A stretch of 54,711 nt of DNA. Source: JBBRQP01 sp038226175. GTDB lineage: Bacteria > Cyanobacteriota > Cyanobacteriia > Gloeobacterales > Anthocerotibacteraceae. The stretch spans positions 1 to 54,711 of the forward strand of contig JBBRQP010000012.1 of NCBI GenBank assembly GCA_038226175.1, given 5' to 3'. Under the pieces are notes generated by a model. The model was given only the letters and a program-made list of their open reading frames with translations. It did no database searches and was not told the DNA's origin. Of the stretch, positions 6,380-15,832 are shown one piece after another (position 1 is the stretch's first letter; every line of letters begins with the position of its first letter). The translations under genes were made by a program, and so were the position numbers.

Positions 6380-8725
6380 TTACTGGGTATTGAGGGCAAA
6401 ATCATCAACCAAGAAAGAAGTTTGTAGAGAACTATCTTCTGTCCCAATCAGATAAATCTGCACTGTTTGTCCCTTATAGGCAGAGAGACTAAACGACTTC
6501 TGGAGATAACCCGTGGATTTGTTGAGATTCGAGTAGGTGGCGAGCGTGGTCAAAACCGTACCCGAGCTATTGCGTACTTGAACCTGGAGTTTGTCGTAGG
6601 CTGTGCTGGTCGTAGTCTCGGCTGTGGTGATATAGAGCCAGAAACTCAAGGTAGCTGAGGTCACACCCGCTGGAATAGCGACTTGCTGATAGAGCGTATC
6701 GGTATGGATTGCGCCATAACCATCCAGCCAAGCCTTCCAAAAACCAGCGTGCGCGACGGGCGAACTGGAATTATCAATAATTCCCGAGGATGCGACCCAT
6801 GGAGTTGCGGTGGTGCCGTTTTCAAAACCAGGATTACCGAGTAATTGCGAGGCCGTGATGCTGCCGACAGTGAAGCTACCGACACTGGTCGCTGTACCCG
6901 CTGAGGTCGTGATACTAATCGTCCCGGTAGTGGCACCCGTAGGCACCGTTGTCGTAATCTGGGTAGCAGAATTAACCGTAAAGCTCGCGGCTGTACCGTT
7001 AAATTTGACGCTGCTGGCTCCTGTAAAATTACTGCCTGTAATGATCACACTAGTTCCGACAGCCCCGCTACTAGGACTAAAGCTGCTGATGGTGGGCACT
7101 GTGCTCGTCGTGCCGCCAACCAGGGTGCTGTAGAGCGTACTGAGTACCGGAACGCCAATCCCCGTTACCAAGTCATAGCCTGTACCTGAGGTGTAGGCAC
7201 CATTACCACCACTGGTGATGTCACGAAAATTACTGGTTAAGAGCAAAGGATAGAGCTTGGCATTGAGGAAGCCCAAGGGTGCTTTACTGGCATTGGCTAG
7301 TCCTTCATTAAACCGAGCGATAAACCCAGCCCAAGTTGGAGCAGAGGCACTAGTACCGCCAATCTGCTGGGTTATGCCATTAACGACCACGTAGTAGCCC
7401 GTATTAGGGTCAGCATCTAGAGAGACATCTGGTACCAAGCGTTTTGTGCCACTCGGAACCCCTGTCCCTACTTGCCAACTAGGCCGACTAAAATAACTGC
7501 TGATGCCACCACCACTACCGCCAGCCGTACATGTCCCTGTACACGCCCAAGCGGTCTCTGTCGCAACTGTTCCCGAACTAGTCAAAGTCAATTTTGTGCC
7601 ACCAACTGCGGTGATGCTAGGATCAGAGGCACTGTAGCTGACGCCTAGGCCACTGCTGCAATTATTATTGGAGCCACTATCGCCTGACGAGACAAAAATA
7701 CTGACTCCACCAGCGGCAATCGAAGCTAGATATTGGGAATCTGTCTGAAGTTGGCTACTCGAAAGGTCTTGTTCGCAAGCACCCAAACTAATCGAAAGTT
7801 GGTGTAGTTGCGGTTGGCTCGGTAGGTCATTAATGATCGCCTGATAGCCCTTATCGAGATTAACAAAAGATAGGTCTTTGGTGCCATAAATACGGACTTT
7901 AGAACCCGGTGCTGCACCACTACTCCACTCCACATCCAAGGATTCTTCGCCTTGAGGTGACGTCGCAGGTACGCCTGTGACCACCGAAACTTTTTCGATA
8001 TTGCTCAGAGTCTGGGCAATGCTATTAGCCGTCCAAAACTTCGTCAAGTCACTATCGAGAGGAAAGCGGTCAATCAAGATCGCGGTCTTTTGGCCACTGC
8101 CGGTTGTTGTCAAACTGGCGCCGCCATATGCCTTAAGCAATTCACTAACCAAATAAGGCGCAGCATTATTAGTGAACGGTTGGATACGGCTCAAGGGATA
8201 GGCTTGCTGATAAGGCTGTAAACCATTGATACCGACAATAAATGATGCTAGATCAGCGGGTAAATTTGGGGCGGTGCGCGCAGCTGTATATTCCACCCCA
8301 TCGACGGTGACCCGTGAAAACAATACGCCCAAGGCTTGATGAACCTGCGCCACATTGCCTGTCACGTCCACGCTGAGATGATTGGGATAGGTTTTAAGAA
8401 CGGTTAAGCCTTGGCCCGTCAGCCATTGGCTTAACTTTTGGTAATTACTTGCGAGCGGATAATATTTGGCCGTCATCTCAGTGGGAGAAACTTTTGCCCC
8501 ACCCGCAATTCGGGTACGTAAGCCTTCGAGGTCACGCATTTTGAGAACCACTTGAAATTCCACACTTTGCCCAGACTGCGCTTCACCTACCACAGTTACC
8601 CAAGCCGGAAATGGCGTGATACTCTCGGGCAAAGCCATTAAAGGAGCCGCTTGCACCGAGTTCATCAATCCTGCTGCCAGAAGGCTCAAAAAGATATGTG
8701 ACGCGCAAAAATTGCGTCTAGCCAT
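6380..8725 (-). CDS. Secreted S53 (sedolisin/kumamolisin) serine-carboxyl peptidase with TIG domain
   Basis: This 781-residue protein starts with a signal peptide (cleavage near VQA-AP, about residue 27). A pro-kumamolisin activation domain (about 45-175) is followed by the catalytic domain. Catalytic residues are visible: E260 and D264 (GEESLDVEW), D349 (SSGDSG) and S459 in GGTSASAPTWAGF. A calcium-site loop (FRDITSGGNGAY...GTGYDLVTGIG) closes the domain. Next come an IPT/TIG immunoglobulin-like domain (PTISSFSPSSGAVGTSV) and a C-terminal jelly-roll-like module beginning LGNPGFENG. S53 enzymes usually work at acidic pH and are self-activated. It is likely exported; its substrate is unknown. 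Confidence 0.92.
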   Translation of the reverse strand: MARRNFCASHIFLSLLAAGLMNSVQAAPLMALPESITPFPAWVTVVGEAQSGQSVEFQVVLKMRDLEGLRTRIAGGAKVSPTEMTAKYYPLASNYQKLSQWLTGQGLTVLKTYPNHLSVDVTGNVAQVHQALGVLFSRVTVDGVEYTAARTAPNLPADLASFIVGINGLQPYQQAYPLSRIQPFTNNAAPYLVSELLKAYGGASLTTTGSGQKTAILIDRFPLDSDLTKFWTANSIAQTLSNIEKVSVVTGVPATSPQGEESLDVEWSSGAAPGSKVRIYGTKDLSFVNLDKGYQAIINDLPSQPQLHQLSISLGACEQDLSSSQLQTDSQYLASIAAGGVSIFVSSGDSGSNNNCSSGLGVSYSASDPSITAVGGTKLTLTSSGTVATETAWACTGTCTAGGSGGGISSYFSRPSWQVGTGVPSGTKRLVPDVSLDADPNTGYYVVVNGITQQIGGTSASAPTWAGFIARFNEGLANASKAPLGFLNAKLYPLLLTSNFRDITSGGNGAYTSGTGYDLVTGIGVPVLSTLYSTLVGGTTSTVPTISSFSPSSGAVGTSVIITGSNFTGASSVKFNGTAASFTVNSATQITTTVPTGATTGTISITTSAGTATSVGSFTVGSITASQLLGNPGFENGTTATPWVASSGIIDNSSSPVAHAGFWKAWLDGYGAIHTDTLYQQVAIPAGVTSATLSFWLYITTAETTTSTAYDKLQVQVRNSSGTVLTTLATYSNLNKSTGYLQKSFSLSAYKGQTVQIYLIGTEDSSLQTSFLVDDFALNTQ

Positions 8726-8877
8726 GGGAATACCTCAGTGAAAAAGTAAAGTTTAGCAAGGGTCTAGTTGTGCAAATGCATGGGTTAGGCCACTGCAAAT
8801 AGTACGCTGCTGAGTAAGTTGATCCGGTACACTAAGCTACTTTTTACAATTCTTGACATTTTGGGGTAGGTGCCAGA

Positions 8878-9231
8878 CTAACGACAGGTTTCTGGCTCTT
8901 GGTGATGCCGGATCATCAAAATCCATTCGATAGACAGAGCATCGCGTTGTTGGCGTAATTTAGAAACAGTTTGTTGACACAGACGAATCATATCGTCAGG
9001 AGACCGATTATCTTGCAGATTTTGTTTGAGCAGATCTTGGGCAACCCGAATCCGGTCATTGACCTGTTGCATATTTTGGGTATAGCGGCGGTCAATATCG
9101 GTTTTACAGAGTTGGGCATAACTCGGTTGGGTCGTCCCGAGTATCAATAGAACACTCAGCAGCAGCCATTCAATTAGGGTGCGCCAAGTCGTCGTTGAGC
9201 AAAACGGCATAGGGATTGATCGAGGCAGCAT
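8878..9231 (-). CDS. Small exported protein of unknown function
   Basis: The protein has 117 residues with an N-terminal signal (IEWLLLSVLLILG, cleavage likely after SYA-Q). The mature part is short, helical and charged, with Cys near both ends and in the middle (CKTDIDRRYT, RLCQQTV, ETCR). No family is recognised. The start overlaps the end of the anti-sigma gene by 62 nt (an alternative ATG at 9210 would overlap less). It therefore looks translationally coupled to the sigma/anti-sigma operon and may be a periplasmic sensor or target of that system; this is inference from context only. Confidence 0.6.
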   Translation of the reverse strand: MLPRSIPMPFCSTTTWRTLIEWLLLSVLLILGTTQPSYAQLCKTDIDRRYTQNMQQVNDRIRVAQDLLKQNLQDNRSPDDMIRLCQQTVSKLRQQRDALSIEWILMIRHHQEPETCR

Positions 9232-9574
9232 CTTCTAAGAGGTAGCGGTGAACAAGGGCATCAGCAGTGGACTGGACTGGCGTTATCATCGGTAGTAAGA
9301 GAATACAAGCCGCAGCGAGCGCTCCTCCCAACGAACTCCACAGTACAATAACCCGCCTTCTAGCCTCTCTAAAAAGACGCTCCAAGTCAACGCATGTTCC
9401 TGCTGGGCTGATAGCACGCTGTTGTTTTAGATTATGAGACAGACCATGCATGGTGCGATAACAGCTCTGCGCCTCGGGCTGGGTGCTGAGCCATTGCTCA
9501 AATTCCACGAGCTCCTGAGCGTCGAGTTCCCCATCTAGATACGCGCTCAGTTGTTCAAACCGTCGAGTTTCCAT
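9170..9574 (-). CDS. Putative transmembrane anti-sigma factor
   Basis: The protein has 134 residues. The N-terminal region LSAYLDGELDAQELVEFEQWL resembles the anti-sigma (ASD) helical domain of ECF anti-sigma factors, but the HxxxCxxC zinc motif is absent. A single membrane helix (about 80-98, LWSSLGGALAAACILLLPMI) separates the cytoplasmic part from a short outer tail. It lies 28 bp downstream of an ECF sigma gene, the standard arrangement for a membrane-tethered inhibitor that releases the sigma factor on an envelope signal. Confidence 0.75.
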   Translation of the reverse strand: METRRFEQLSAYLDGELDAQELVEFEQWLSTQPEAQSCYRTMHGLSHNLKQQRAISPAGTCVDLERLFREARRRVIVLWSSLGGALAAACILLLPMITPVQSTADALVHRYLLEDAASINPYAVLLNDDLAHPN

Positions 9575-9602
9575 AATCTCGTACTCAGGCTAGAGTCTAA
9601 GT

Positions 9603-10265
9603 TTAGCGTTCTTGCAGATAACTGCCGAGTTCTTCTTGCAGGCGTTGACGCGCGCGCGCAATCCGTGATTTGACCGTACCCACGGAGACTTGGAGGGATT
9701 CGGCAATCTCTTCATAGGTCAAGCCCTCAAGTTCACGCAAAATAATCGTCGTCCGAAATACTTCGGGTAACTCGGCAATCGCCCGATTGAGCCGCTCATG
9801 AAATTCTTGGGTTGCCAGACGTTCCTGCGGACCCTGTTCCTGAGAGGGTAGATCCCATTCGACACTGCCTTCGCTGGTCAAAATCGGGGCATCTAGGGAT
9901 AAAGCAGGACGTTGACGCTTGCGTTTGCGTAATTCGTCATAAAAAAGATTGGTTGCAATCCGACTTAGCCACCCACGAAATTTAGGTGTTTCCTGTAGTT
10001 TTTTGAGAGAACGATAGACCCGCAGCCAAACTTCTTGGGCTAAATCCGCGCGGTCTGACCATTCTGGGGCGAGATGAAAAAGTAGACGATCCACATAGCT
10101 TTGATGACGGCGCACCAATTCGGCAAAAGCGGCTTGATCTGGGGTTGCACCCCGCTGGCAGCGTTCGACAAGATCCGTTACAGAAAGTTGCTGGACAGGA
10201 ATAACAACAGGCGGTTGTAAGGTTTCAACTAACCAACCGAGAGCCAAACCAGGTTGTAATGTCAT
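9603..10265 (-). CDS. ECF-type RNA polymerase sigma factor (SigG/RpoE-like)
   Basis: The protein has 220 residues. Sigma region 2 is clear (AELVRRHQSYVDRLLFHLAP, DLAQEVWLRVYRSLKKL, KFRGWLSRIATNLFYDELRKRKR), followed by an acidic linker and region 4 (LPEVFRTTIILRELEGLTYEEIAESL, VGTVKSRIARARQRL). Regions 1 and 3 are missing, as in ECF sigmas. Its anti-sigma gene follows immediately. The arrangement resembles the cyanobacterial SigG operon involved in envelope and light stress, but I do not assign the symbol because orthology cannot be tested here. Confidence 0.88.
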   Translation of the reverse strand: MTLQPGLALGWLVETLQPPVVIPVQQLSVTDLVERCQRGATPDQAAFAELVRRHQSYVDRLLFHLAPEWSDRADLAQEVWLRVYRSLKKLQETPKFRGWLSRIATNLFYDELRKRKRQRPALSLDAPILTSEGSVEWDLPSQEQGPQERLATQEFHERLNRAIAELPEVFRTTIILRELEGLTYEEIAESLQVSVGTVKSRIARARQRLQEELGSYLQER

Positions 10266-10534
10266 TGGGGAACTCCAGAGCCATTAGTTAAGACGTTAAC
10301 CTTTTTTGTAGGGTTCAATCAACTCTCCTAGGGCTAGGTATTGAGCAAGCCTCAAAACATCGTGTTTGAGCAACCAAAATAATGTTTAATTTTTAAGCAT
10401 TATCGCCCTGCTTGGAGACTAACCAACTCAGTATCACGCCATAAGCTATAACTCAGTTCAACCAAGGCGCCTGTTCCAGACGAATCGAGCACAAGGTACT
10501 TTCATTCAGCGAGTAAGCGAGCTTAAATAGTGGT

Positions 10535-11896
10535 ATGACATTTTCTTGGCTCCAGACTACCGCCCGTAACCCCTTACGCCAAACGCGGCAACGTTTGGTG
10601 CTGACTTACATCACCGTGACCGCTGCGATTGTGGTCTTTTTTGGCATTGGTTTTTATAGTTATGTGCGCTGGACTTTGATTGAACGGGTAGACGATACGC
10701 TCAAACATGTAGTACAGCTCGTCGAGCGTTCCTTGGTGGTCAAAGAAAACCACAACGGACAGCCCCATGTGGATTTAGATAGCGTATTTGCCAAAGGTAC
10801 CGATGATCCGGCGATTGAGCGTGATTTAATTTATCTCGAATGGTTTGCTGTCAGCGGCAAACCGATCAAATCTACGGCTATTTTTCCACGTCCAATTCCT
10901 TTAGTGCGTGCCCATCGCTATGAAACCGTCGAGGTTGCTCCCGGTCACAAGCTCCGGCAGGTCACGGTTCCGATTATCTATCACCAAAAGTTATTGGGTT
11001 ATTTGCGCGTCGCCCACCAATGGTTTGAAGTAGACCGTCCTTCGCAACGTTTAGCCGTTGATCTATTGGGTGGGGCTTTGGTGATGTTGGTGGTGATCGG
11101 CGGGGCGGGCTGGTTTTTGGCAGAAATTGCCCTCAAGCCCGTGCGTTTGGCCTATGACCAGCTCAAGCAATTTACGGCTGATGCCTCCCACGAGTTGCGT
11201 ACTCCCTTGGCCGCTATTCAGACCAATGTCCAAGTTACCCTCGATCAATCCCGTCCGAGCACCGAGGATTATCGCCAGAGTCTCGAAGTGGTCGAACGGC
11301 TAACCCGGCGCATGGGTAAATTGGTCAATGATCTACTTTTTTTGGCACGTAATGAAGGCCGCTTGGCTGAGGAACCACAAACTACTTGCGACCTCAACGC
11401 TATTTTGGAGCAGGTCGTCGAAGAACAGCAATCTCTAGCCCAAGCAGCCGGGTTGAGTCTCAATCTGACAGCGACAGCTGCATTAGGGATGGCAGGCAGT
11501 CCTGATCAGGTGAGCCGCCTATTGACCAATCTGGTTGGCAATGCCCTACGCTATACCCCTGAAGGCGGTCAGGTGCAGGTGTACTTATTTCAAGATAATA
11601 ATCAAGCCATTATTGAAGTGCGCGATACGGGCATTGGCATTGCACCGCAGCATTTGCCGCATATTTTTGAGCGTTTTTATCGGGCGGATAAAGCCAGAGC
11701 ACGCACAGAGGGCGGCTCGGGTCTGGGTTTGGCGATTGCCAAGGCTATTGTCGAGTATCACGGCGGTGAAATCCGGGCGGAGAGTCAATTAGCTAAAGGG
11801 ACGACGCTACGCGTCAGCCTCCCAGCTCAGAGCTTGGTGCGTCCTCAGTTACCGCGCTATCTGCCAGCACAGCCAATCCAAGAACAGGTTAGTTAA
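10535..11896 (+). CDS. Sensor histidine kinase (membrane-bound)
   Basis: This 453-residue kinase has two membrane helices (about 23-45 and 175-200) flanking a periplasmic sensing domain of about 130 residues. The kinase core contains the H-box FTADASHELRTPLAAIQ, the N-box NLVGNALRYTPEGG, G1 DTGIGIAP and G2 GSGLGLAIAKAI. The architecture resembles NrsS/RppB-type cyanobacterial kinases, though the ligand is not predictable. It is separated by one base from the response-regulator gene, so the two form a cognate pair. Confidence 0.92.
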   Translation: MTFSWLQTTARNPLRQTRQRLVLTYITVTAAIVVFFGIGFYSYVRWTLIERVDDTLKHVVQLVERSLVVKENHNGQPHVDLDSVFAKGTDDPAIERDLIYLEWFAVSGKPIKSTAIFPRPIPLVRAHRYETVEVAPGHKLRQVTVPIIYHQKLLGYLRVAHQWFEVDRPSQRLAVDLLGGALVMLVVIGGAGWFLAEIALKPVRLAYDQLKQFTADASHELRTPLAAIQTNVQVTLDQSRPSTEDYRQSLEVVERLTRRMGKLVNDLLFLARNEGRLAEEPQTTCDLNAILEQVVEEQQSLAQAAGLSLNLTATAALGMAGSPDQVSRLLTNLVGNALRYTPEGGQVQVYLFQDNNQAIIEVRDTGIGIAPQHLPHIFERFYRADKARARTEGGSGLGLAIAKAIVEYHGGEIRAESQLAKGTTLRVSLPAQSLVRPQLPRYLPAQPIQEQVS

Positions 11897-11897
11897 A

Positions 11898-12566
11898 ATG
11901 CGTCTGCTGCTGGTCGAAGATGAAGAAGAACTAGCCCGTCCCTTAAGCGAACTACTCAAACGTGAAGGTCATGGCGTTGATTGTGTCGGCGATGGCGATC
12001 TCGCTTGGCAGCAGTTGACCCACCATAGTTATGACCTACTGATTTTGGATTGGATGCTACCGGGTTTATCAGGACTCGAATTATGTACCCGCATCCGTCA
12101 ACTAGGCAGCTCCACCCCAGTCTTGATGCTTACTGCCAAAGATACGATTGAGAATAAATTAGCTGGATTTGAGGCAGGGGTAGATGATTATTTGGTCAAA
12201 CCCTTTGAGTTGCGTGAGCTGTTAGCTCGGGTGCGGGCTTTGTTGCGGCGACCAGTGCAGTTACTGCCCGAAGAATTATCGATTGCTGATCTAGTCGTTG
12301 ATCTGCGCAATCATACGGCGCGTCGTGGCGAACGGGTGGTTGATTTGTCGAGTAAAGAATATCAGCTCCTTGAATATTTTATTTATAATCCGGGACGTAT
12401 ACTTACCCACGAAGAAATTCTTCGCCAGCTCTGGCGTGACACCGATGAAGCCGTACCCAATACCCTTGCCGCTCAGGTCAAACTTTTGCGCCGTAAGCTA
12501 GATAAGGAATTTGAAACACCCTTAATTCATACGATCTATGGTCAAGGCTATCGATTTGGGGTTTAA
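11898..12566 (+). CDS. OmpR/PhoB-family response regulator
   Basis: The protein has 222 residues. The receiver domain has the acidic pocket E7-D8, the phospho-acceptor D51 (LLILDWMLPG), a Thr/Ser switch (MLTAKD) and Lys in LVKPFE. The C-terminal winged helix (about 125-220) carries VVDLSSKEYQLLEYFIYNPG and the recognition region NTLAAQVKLLRRKLDKEF. It is translated directly after its histidine kinase. The closest known type in cyanobacteria is RppA/NrsR, but this is not certain. Confidence 0.92.
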   Translation: MRLLLVEDEEELARPLSELLKREGHGVDCVGDGDLAWQQLTHHSYDLLILDWMLPGLSGLELCTRIRQLGSSTPVLMLTAKDTIENKLAGFEAGVDDYLVKPFELRELLARVRALLRRPVQLLPEELSIADLVVDLRNHTARRGERVVDLSSKEYQLLEYFIYNPGRILTHEEILRQLWRDTDEAVPNTLAAQVKLLRRKLDKEFETPLIHTIYGQGYRFGV

Positions 12567-13233
12567 AATCGTCCTTGCATCAAGGGGCGTAAATTCAGAC
12601 GAAACGTTGTATTGATACGCTCTTGATCACGGGTTGTCCCAGCCGTAGTGCCATAGAGAACATGCGGCTCGCCTTGCACCAAACCGCCATTTGGGATGCT
12701 GCCATCTCTACAGGGCGAGCTACGGCTTTGACAAAAACGATAGACCGTTTGGTAACCTGCGCCATCTTTAGCAATCCGAAAAATACTGCCAAAATCTGAT
12801 CCGCCACTACTACCATACAAAAAGCCACCCAGCCCTTCGAGCAAACTGCCCCGTGGACTTTCCGTGGTCAAAAATGCGTATAGTACAGCACATCCTGTCC
12901 CATCTTTACGGATTTTGTAAAGTGTACCAGTGCCATGGCTACCCCCAGCAATCGTGGTGCCGTACAGAAAGCCGTCACTGCCCTCAATCAAGTTATTTCT
13001 GGGATTTGAACACCATTAGCACCGCCTAGGGTGATCAACGTTGTTAAGCTAGTGCCATTGCGCTGCACCCGGTAGATCGTACCGCCAAAAGCTGTACCTC
13101 CGTTGGTTGTCGTACCGTAAAGCCAGCCGTCACTCCCTTCGAGCACGCCCGTATTGGGAGTGTAGCCGCCACTAACACTGAAATTGACTAAAATTCTAAA
13201 CCCAGTGTCATCAACACTATCAGTAGATTGCGA
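12563..13233 (-). pseudogene. Broken GloVer-type repeat protein
   Basis: Two frames on the minus strand encode successive copies of the repeat EGSDG(F/W)LYGTT..GG...G.(I/L)Y(K/R), characteristic of the choice-anchor tandem-repeat (GloVer) family known from Gloeobacter and Verrucomicrobia. Repeats from about 13233 to 12992 end in an in-frame TGA (12990-12992 region). The next repeat, starting LIEGSDGFLYG, continues in a different frame, so a one- or two-base indel lies there. There is no start codon or signal peptide upstream. It is a truncated and frameshifted remnant of an exported protein. Confidence 0.75.
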
Positions 13234-13482
13234 TCAAGTGTCAAGTTGCCGTAAATGTTCTTCCCATCGTGCTCGTACTTCTACAGGGTCTTGCTTTTGA
13301 ATTTCTTGATAGAGTTCCATATCTTTTTGAGGAGCATAAAATGTCCCTGGGTAGCGTTCATACCAGCCTAATTTATTCATTTTGGAACGAATTACTTCTA
13401 AAGTCCGTTCATTGAACTCTTGGGGAGCTATCAGAGCGTTAGCGTCTATGGTTGCCTGCCCACTAACTTCCGGTATAGAAGG
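13234..13482 (-). other. 82-codon open segment in frame after the apcF stop
   Basis: Directly after the TAG of apcF (13483-13485) the same frame stays open for 82 codons to TGA at 13234-13236. It encodes protein-like sequence such as DANALIAPQEFNERTLEVI, NKLGWYERYPGTFYAP and DPVEVRARWEEHLRQL. Composition is normal for a protein and the codon use is unremarkable. The first ATG within it is at 13380 (48 residues). It could be a small separate gene, the tail of an unrelated truncated gene, or a former C-terminal extension cut off by a stop. No family recognised. Confidence 0.4.
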
Positions 13483-14019
13483 CTATGCCGAATCCTGCCG
13501 GAGGGTTATGGGAGCACCCGATAAACCAAATATCAAATAGTCCAGGTAAGGTGCTATTTCCTCCGCTACATCAGAATCTGTGAGACTCTTGATAACTACT
13601 TTTATCGCGTCGATAGCTAGGACAGTAGCAGAAATCGGCACACCAAGTGCGGCGTATGTTTCCGGGAGACAATACAGCACACGCTCATCCAAGATAGATG
13701 AGTCGCCAGCAACCATCGCATAGGTGGCATAACGTAGGAAGTAGTCCATGTCACGGACGCAAGCGGAATAACGACGGGCGGTGTGAGCGTTTCCACCGGG
13801 ACGAACTAGCTCAGGCTGGGTAGAGAACAGCTTGGCAGAGGCTCCCCGGAGGATAGCAGTAGCGTTAGCGGAGATGGTGGAAGCCGCACGAAGACGAACT
13901 TCACCAGAAGCATAGCAGGTTTTGAGCATCTCGAAAGAAGCGTCGAAGTACATGCCGTCTTTCTCAGAATCATCTATGACAGTTGCGAGGGCATTTTCAA
14001 ATCTTTTCGCGTCTTTCAC
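13483..14019 (-). CDS. apcF: Allophycocyanin beta-type subunit (ApcF-like, beta-18)
   Basis: This 178-residue phycobiliprotein has the chromophore-binding segment RRYSACVRDMDYFLRYATYAM with the conserved bilin Cys. The preceding PGGN carries the Asn that is methylated in beta subunits. The segment TQPELVRPGGNAHTARR resembles ApcF more than ApcB, and the N-terminus is somewhat longer than usual. ApcF forms part of the phycobilisome core terminal emitter unit. It stands alone here, not beside other phycobilisome genes. An in-frame tail follows its stop (separate entry). ApcB-like paralogue is the alternative. Confidence 0.82.
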   Translation of the reverse strand: MKDAKRFENALATVIDDSEKDGMYFDASFEMLKTCYASGEVRLRAASTISANATAILRGASAKLFSTQPELVRPGGNAHTARRYSACVRDMDYFLRYATYAMVAGDSSILDERVLYCLPETYAALGVPISATVLAIDAIKVVIKSLTDSDVAEEIAPYLDYLIFGLSGAPITLRQDSA

Positions 14020-14293
14020 TGAAAGTCTCCGACCAGAGGGATCTAACTAAGGACAAAAGAATATTTTCACAGACCTACTTACCATACACGCAGTGTACAA
14101 CATTGAGCAAGGTGGACTCCTAAAACAGCTTACCCATGTTGTCAAATAATGCTGCCTTCAAATATAGGGAAACTCTCCTGTGTGCACAATACTATTATTT
14201 TATTGTTACACAAAATTGACAAGAAATAACCGCTCTATAGAGAGAGACTAGAGCTGACTCCAGGATAAAACTATCTAAATCTGCGAGGTCCTC

Positions 14294-15832
14294 TCATCTA
14301 CTAAATTCATCAGCAAGGAAGAAAGCTGTTTCAGCAGCAATCTCTCCCACTCTCGCAAAAGCTTCCTCTACATCTAAATTACTATCTATGCAAAACACAC
14401 CTATTATTTCTTGCGTACCTTGCTTCTGGATTGGGTCACACCGGAGAGTATGCATCTGAGATGGAGGAATAAGTGCTCTCTGATACTTATTCAATCTGAT
14501 CCAGGGTGCATCCTCAGGCTCTGGGGATCGCCGGTTACGGATAATGGAAATCTTTTGTACCCAGCATTCACCAACACCCCAGACATTCGGAGCAAATTCT
14601 AGACGGTCATCTGAATCAGTTTCATCAAAGTTATGAAACATCACGCGCAAACGCGTTCTCTCTTTACCTTGGGGGAGGACAACATAAACACGAAGATGAA
14701 GGTTTGGTATGTTTAAATCCTGCTTGAGACGGTTACATGCAACATTAAGAATTTTTTTTATCCTTTTTGGATCACCTGGACCAAATTCCAACGCAAAGAA
14801 TTTGCGCACTGCATTCTCTCCATCTTCATAGAGCCGATCTTTTTCATTTGGTTCCAAATCGAATTTTAGAGCGCTAACACTAACTTTTAAGGGAATCACG
14901 TATAGGTTATCAATCGCACGAGTTTCTAACTCAATCCCTCCTGCCAGAAGAGTGCCACTAAGCATCCCTAAATAATCTAATAAAGTATCAGAACTAGGTC
15001 TAGGGTTGTTGCCTTGTCGTTCAACTAATTTAAATCCAAAAACAGGAGTAGTTAGTCCTGATAATCGACGTTCTTCATCAAAAACCCATAAAGGAAAGTT
15101 AGATGTAAGAAAACCATCGACGATTCGTAATCCATCTTGTTCAGAATCAGTTTGGGAAATCAACTGAAATGTTTCCGGATGAACTTTTTGGGGAGGAAAA
15201 ATTCCTGGGATAGAGATAGAACACGAAACCGCATCAGCTACTGGAACATTTGGGGTATTTTGTTTACTGTAGACTAAACTATTACAATTTGTAATATCTG
15301 TTGTGATGATTTTAAGTGTTATTGGCACGTCACGGAAAAGAACCATACCATTGTTACCTGTTATAGGTATGTCTTTTAGTTTTAGTGCTTTACTAAGCAG
15401 TTCATTTAGCCATGACTTAAATGCACCTGTACTCAAAAAACCTTTCTTTTGCTGTGCTTTCTCCAGTACAGCACGGTTACGAAAGTAAAAGGGTACAGTG
15501 TTTATGTAAGCGGATATAAGATCTACTCCATTAAATTTTTTCTGAAAATCATTTTGGAGATTCTGTAAAATATCCCAGTCATCTATGAAGAAATCTTTTG
15601 GGTAATCAAGATCGAAAAGTCCTTTCTTCCCGTCTGGATTAGTCTTTAAGTCTGGAGTGTAAAGCTCACTGGGAGTGTACCCTACAGCGATCAAGGCTGC
15701 TACGATTGAACCGGCTGAAGTTCCAGCGACACCAATAAATTTGATATATCGTTCTTCTTGAGCAACTTTTAATGCACCAATGTGGGCTAAGCCTTTTGCT
15801 CCTCCGCCTTCAAAAATCCCGAATGCATCCAT
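14294..15832 (-). CDS. Patatin-like phospholipase with C-terminal GAF-like domain
   Basis: The first 300 of 512 residues form a patatin hydrolase. It has the oxyanion loop EGGGAKGLAHIGAL (8-21), the nucleophile S39 in GTSAG, and the catalytic Asp in IVDGFLTSNFPLW; the usual DGG is DGF here. The last 170 residues (LHLRVYVVLPQGKERTRLRV, FAPNVWGVGECWV, IIGVFCIDSN...AAETAFFLA) read as a GAF-type sensory domain. A lipase joined to a ligand-binding domain suggests regulated membrane-lipid cleavage. Patatins serve as membrane-killing effectors in several anti-phage systems, but no cyclase or other partner is adjacent. The reading frame is intact. Confidence 0.8.
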   Translation of the reverse strand: MDAFGIFEGGGAKGLAHIGALKVAQEERYIKFIGVAGTSAGSIVAALIAVGYTPSELYTPDLKTNPDGKKGLFDLDYPKDFFIDDWDILQNLQNDFQKKFNGVDLISAYINTVPFYFRNRAVLEKAQQKKGFLSTGAFKSWLNELLSKALKLKDIPITGNNGMVLFRDVPITLKIITTDITNCNSLVYSKQNTPNVPVADAVSCSISIPGIFPPQKVHPETFQLISQTDSEQDGLRIVDGFLTSNFPLWVFDEERRLSGLTTPVFGFKLVERQGNNPRPSSDTLLDYLGMLSGTLLAGGIELETRAIDNLYVIPLKVSVSALKFDLEPNEKDRLYEDGENAVRKFFALEFGPGDPKRIKKILNVACNRLKQDLNIPNLHLRVYVVLPQGKERTRLRVMFHNFDETDSDDRLEFAPNVWGVGECWVQKISIIRNRRSPEPEDAPWIRLNKYQRALIPPSQMHTLRCDPIQKQGTQEIIGVFCIDSNLDVEEAFARVGEIAAETAFFLADEFSR

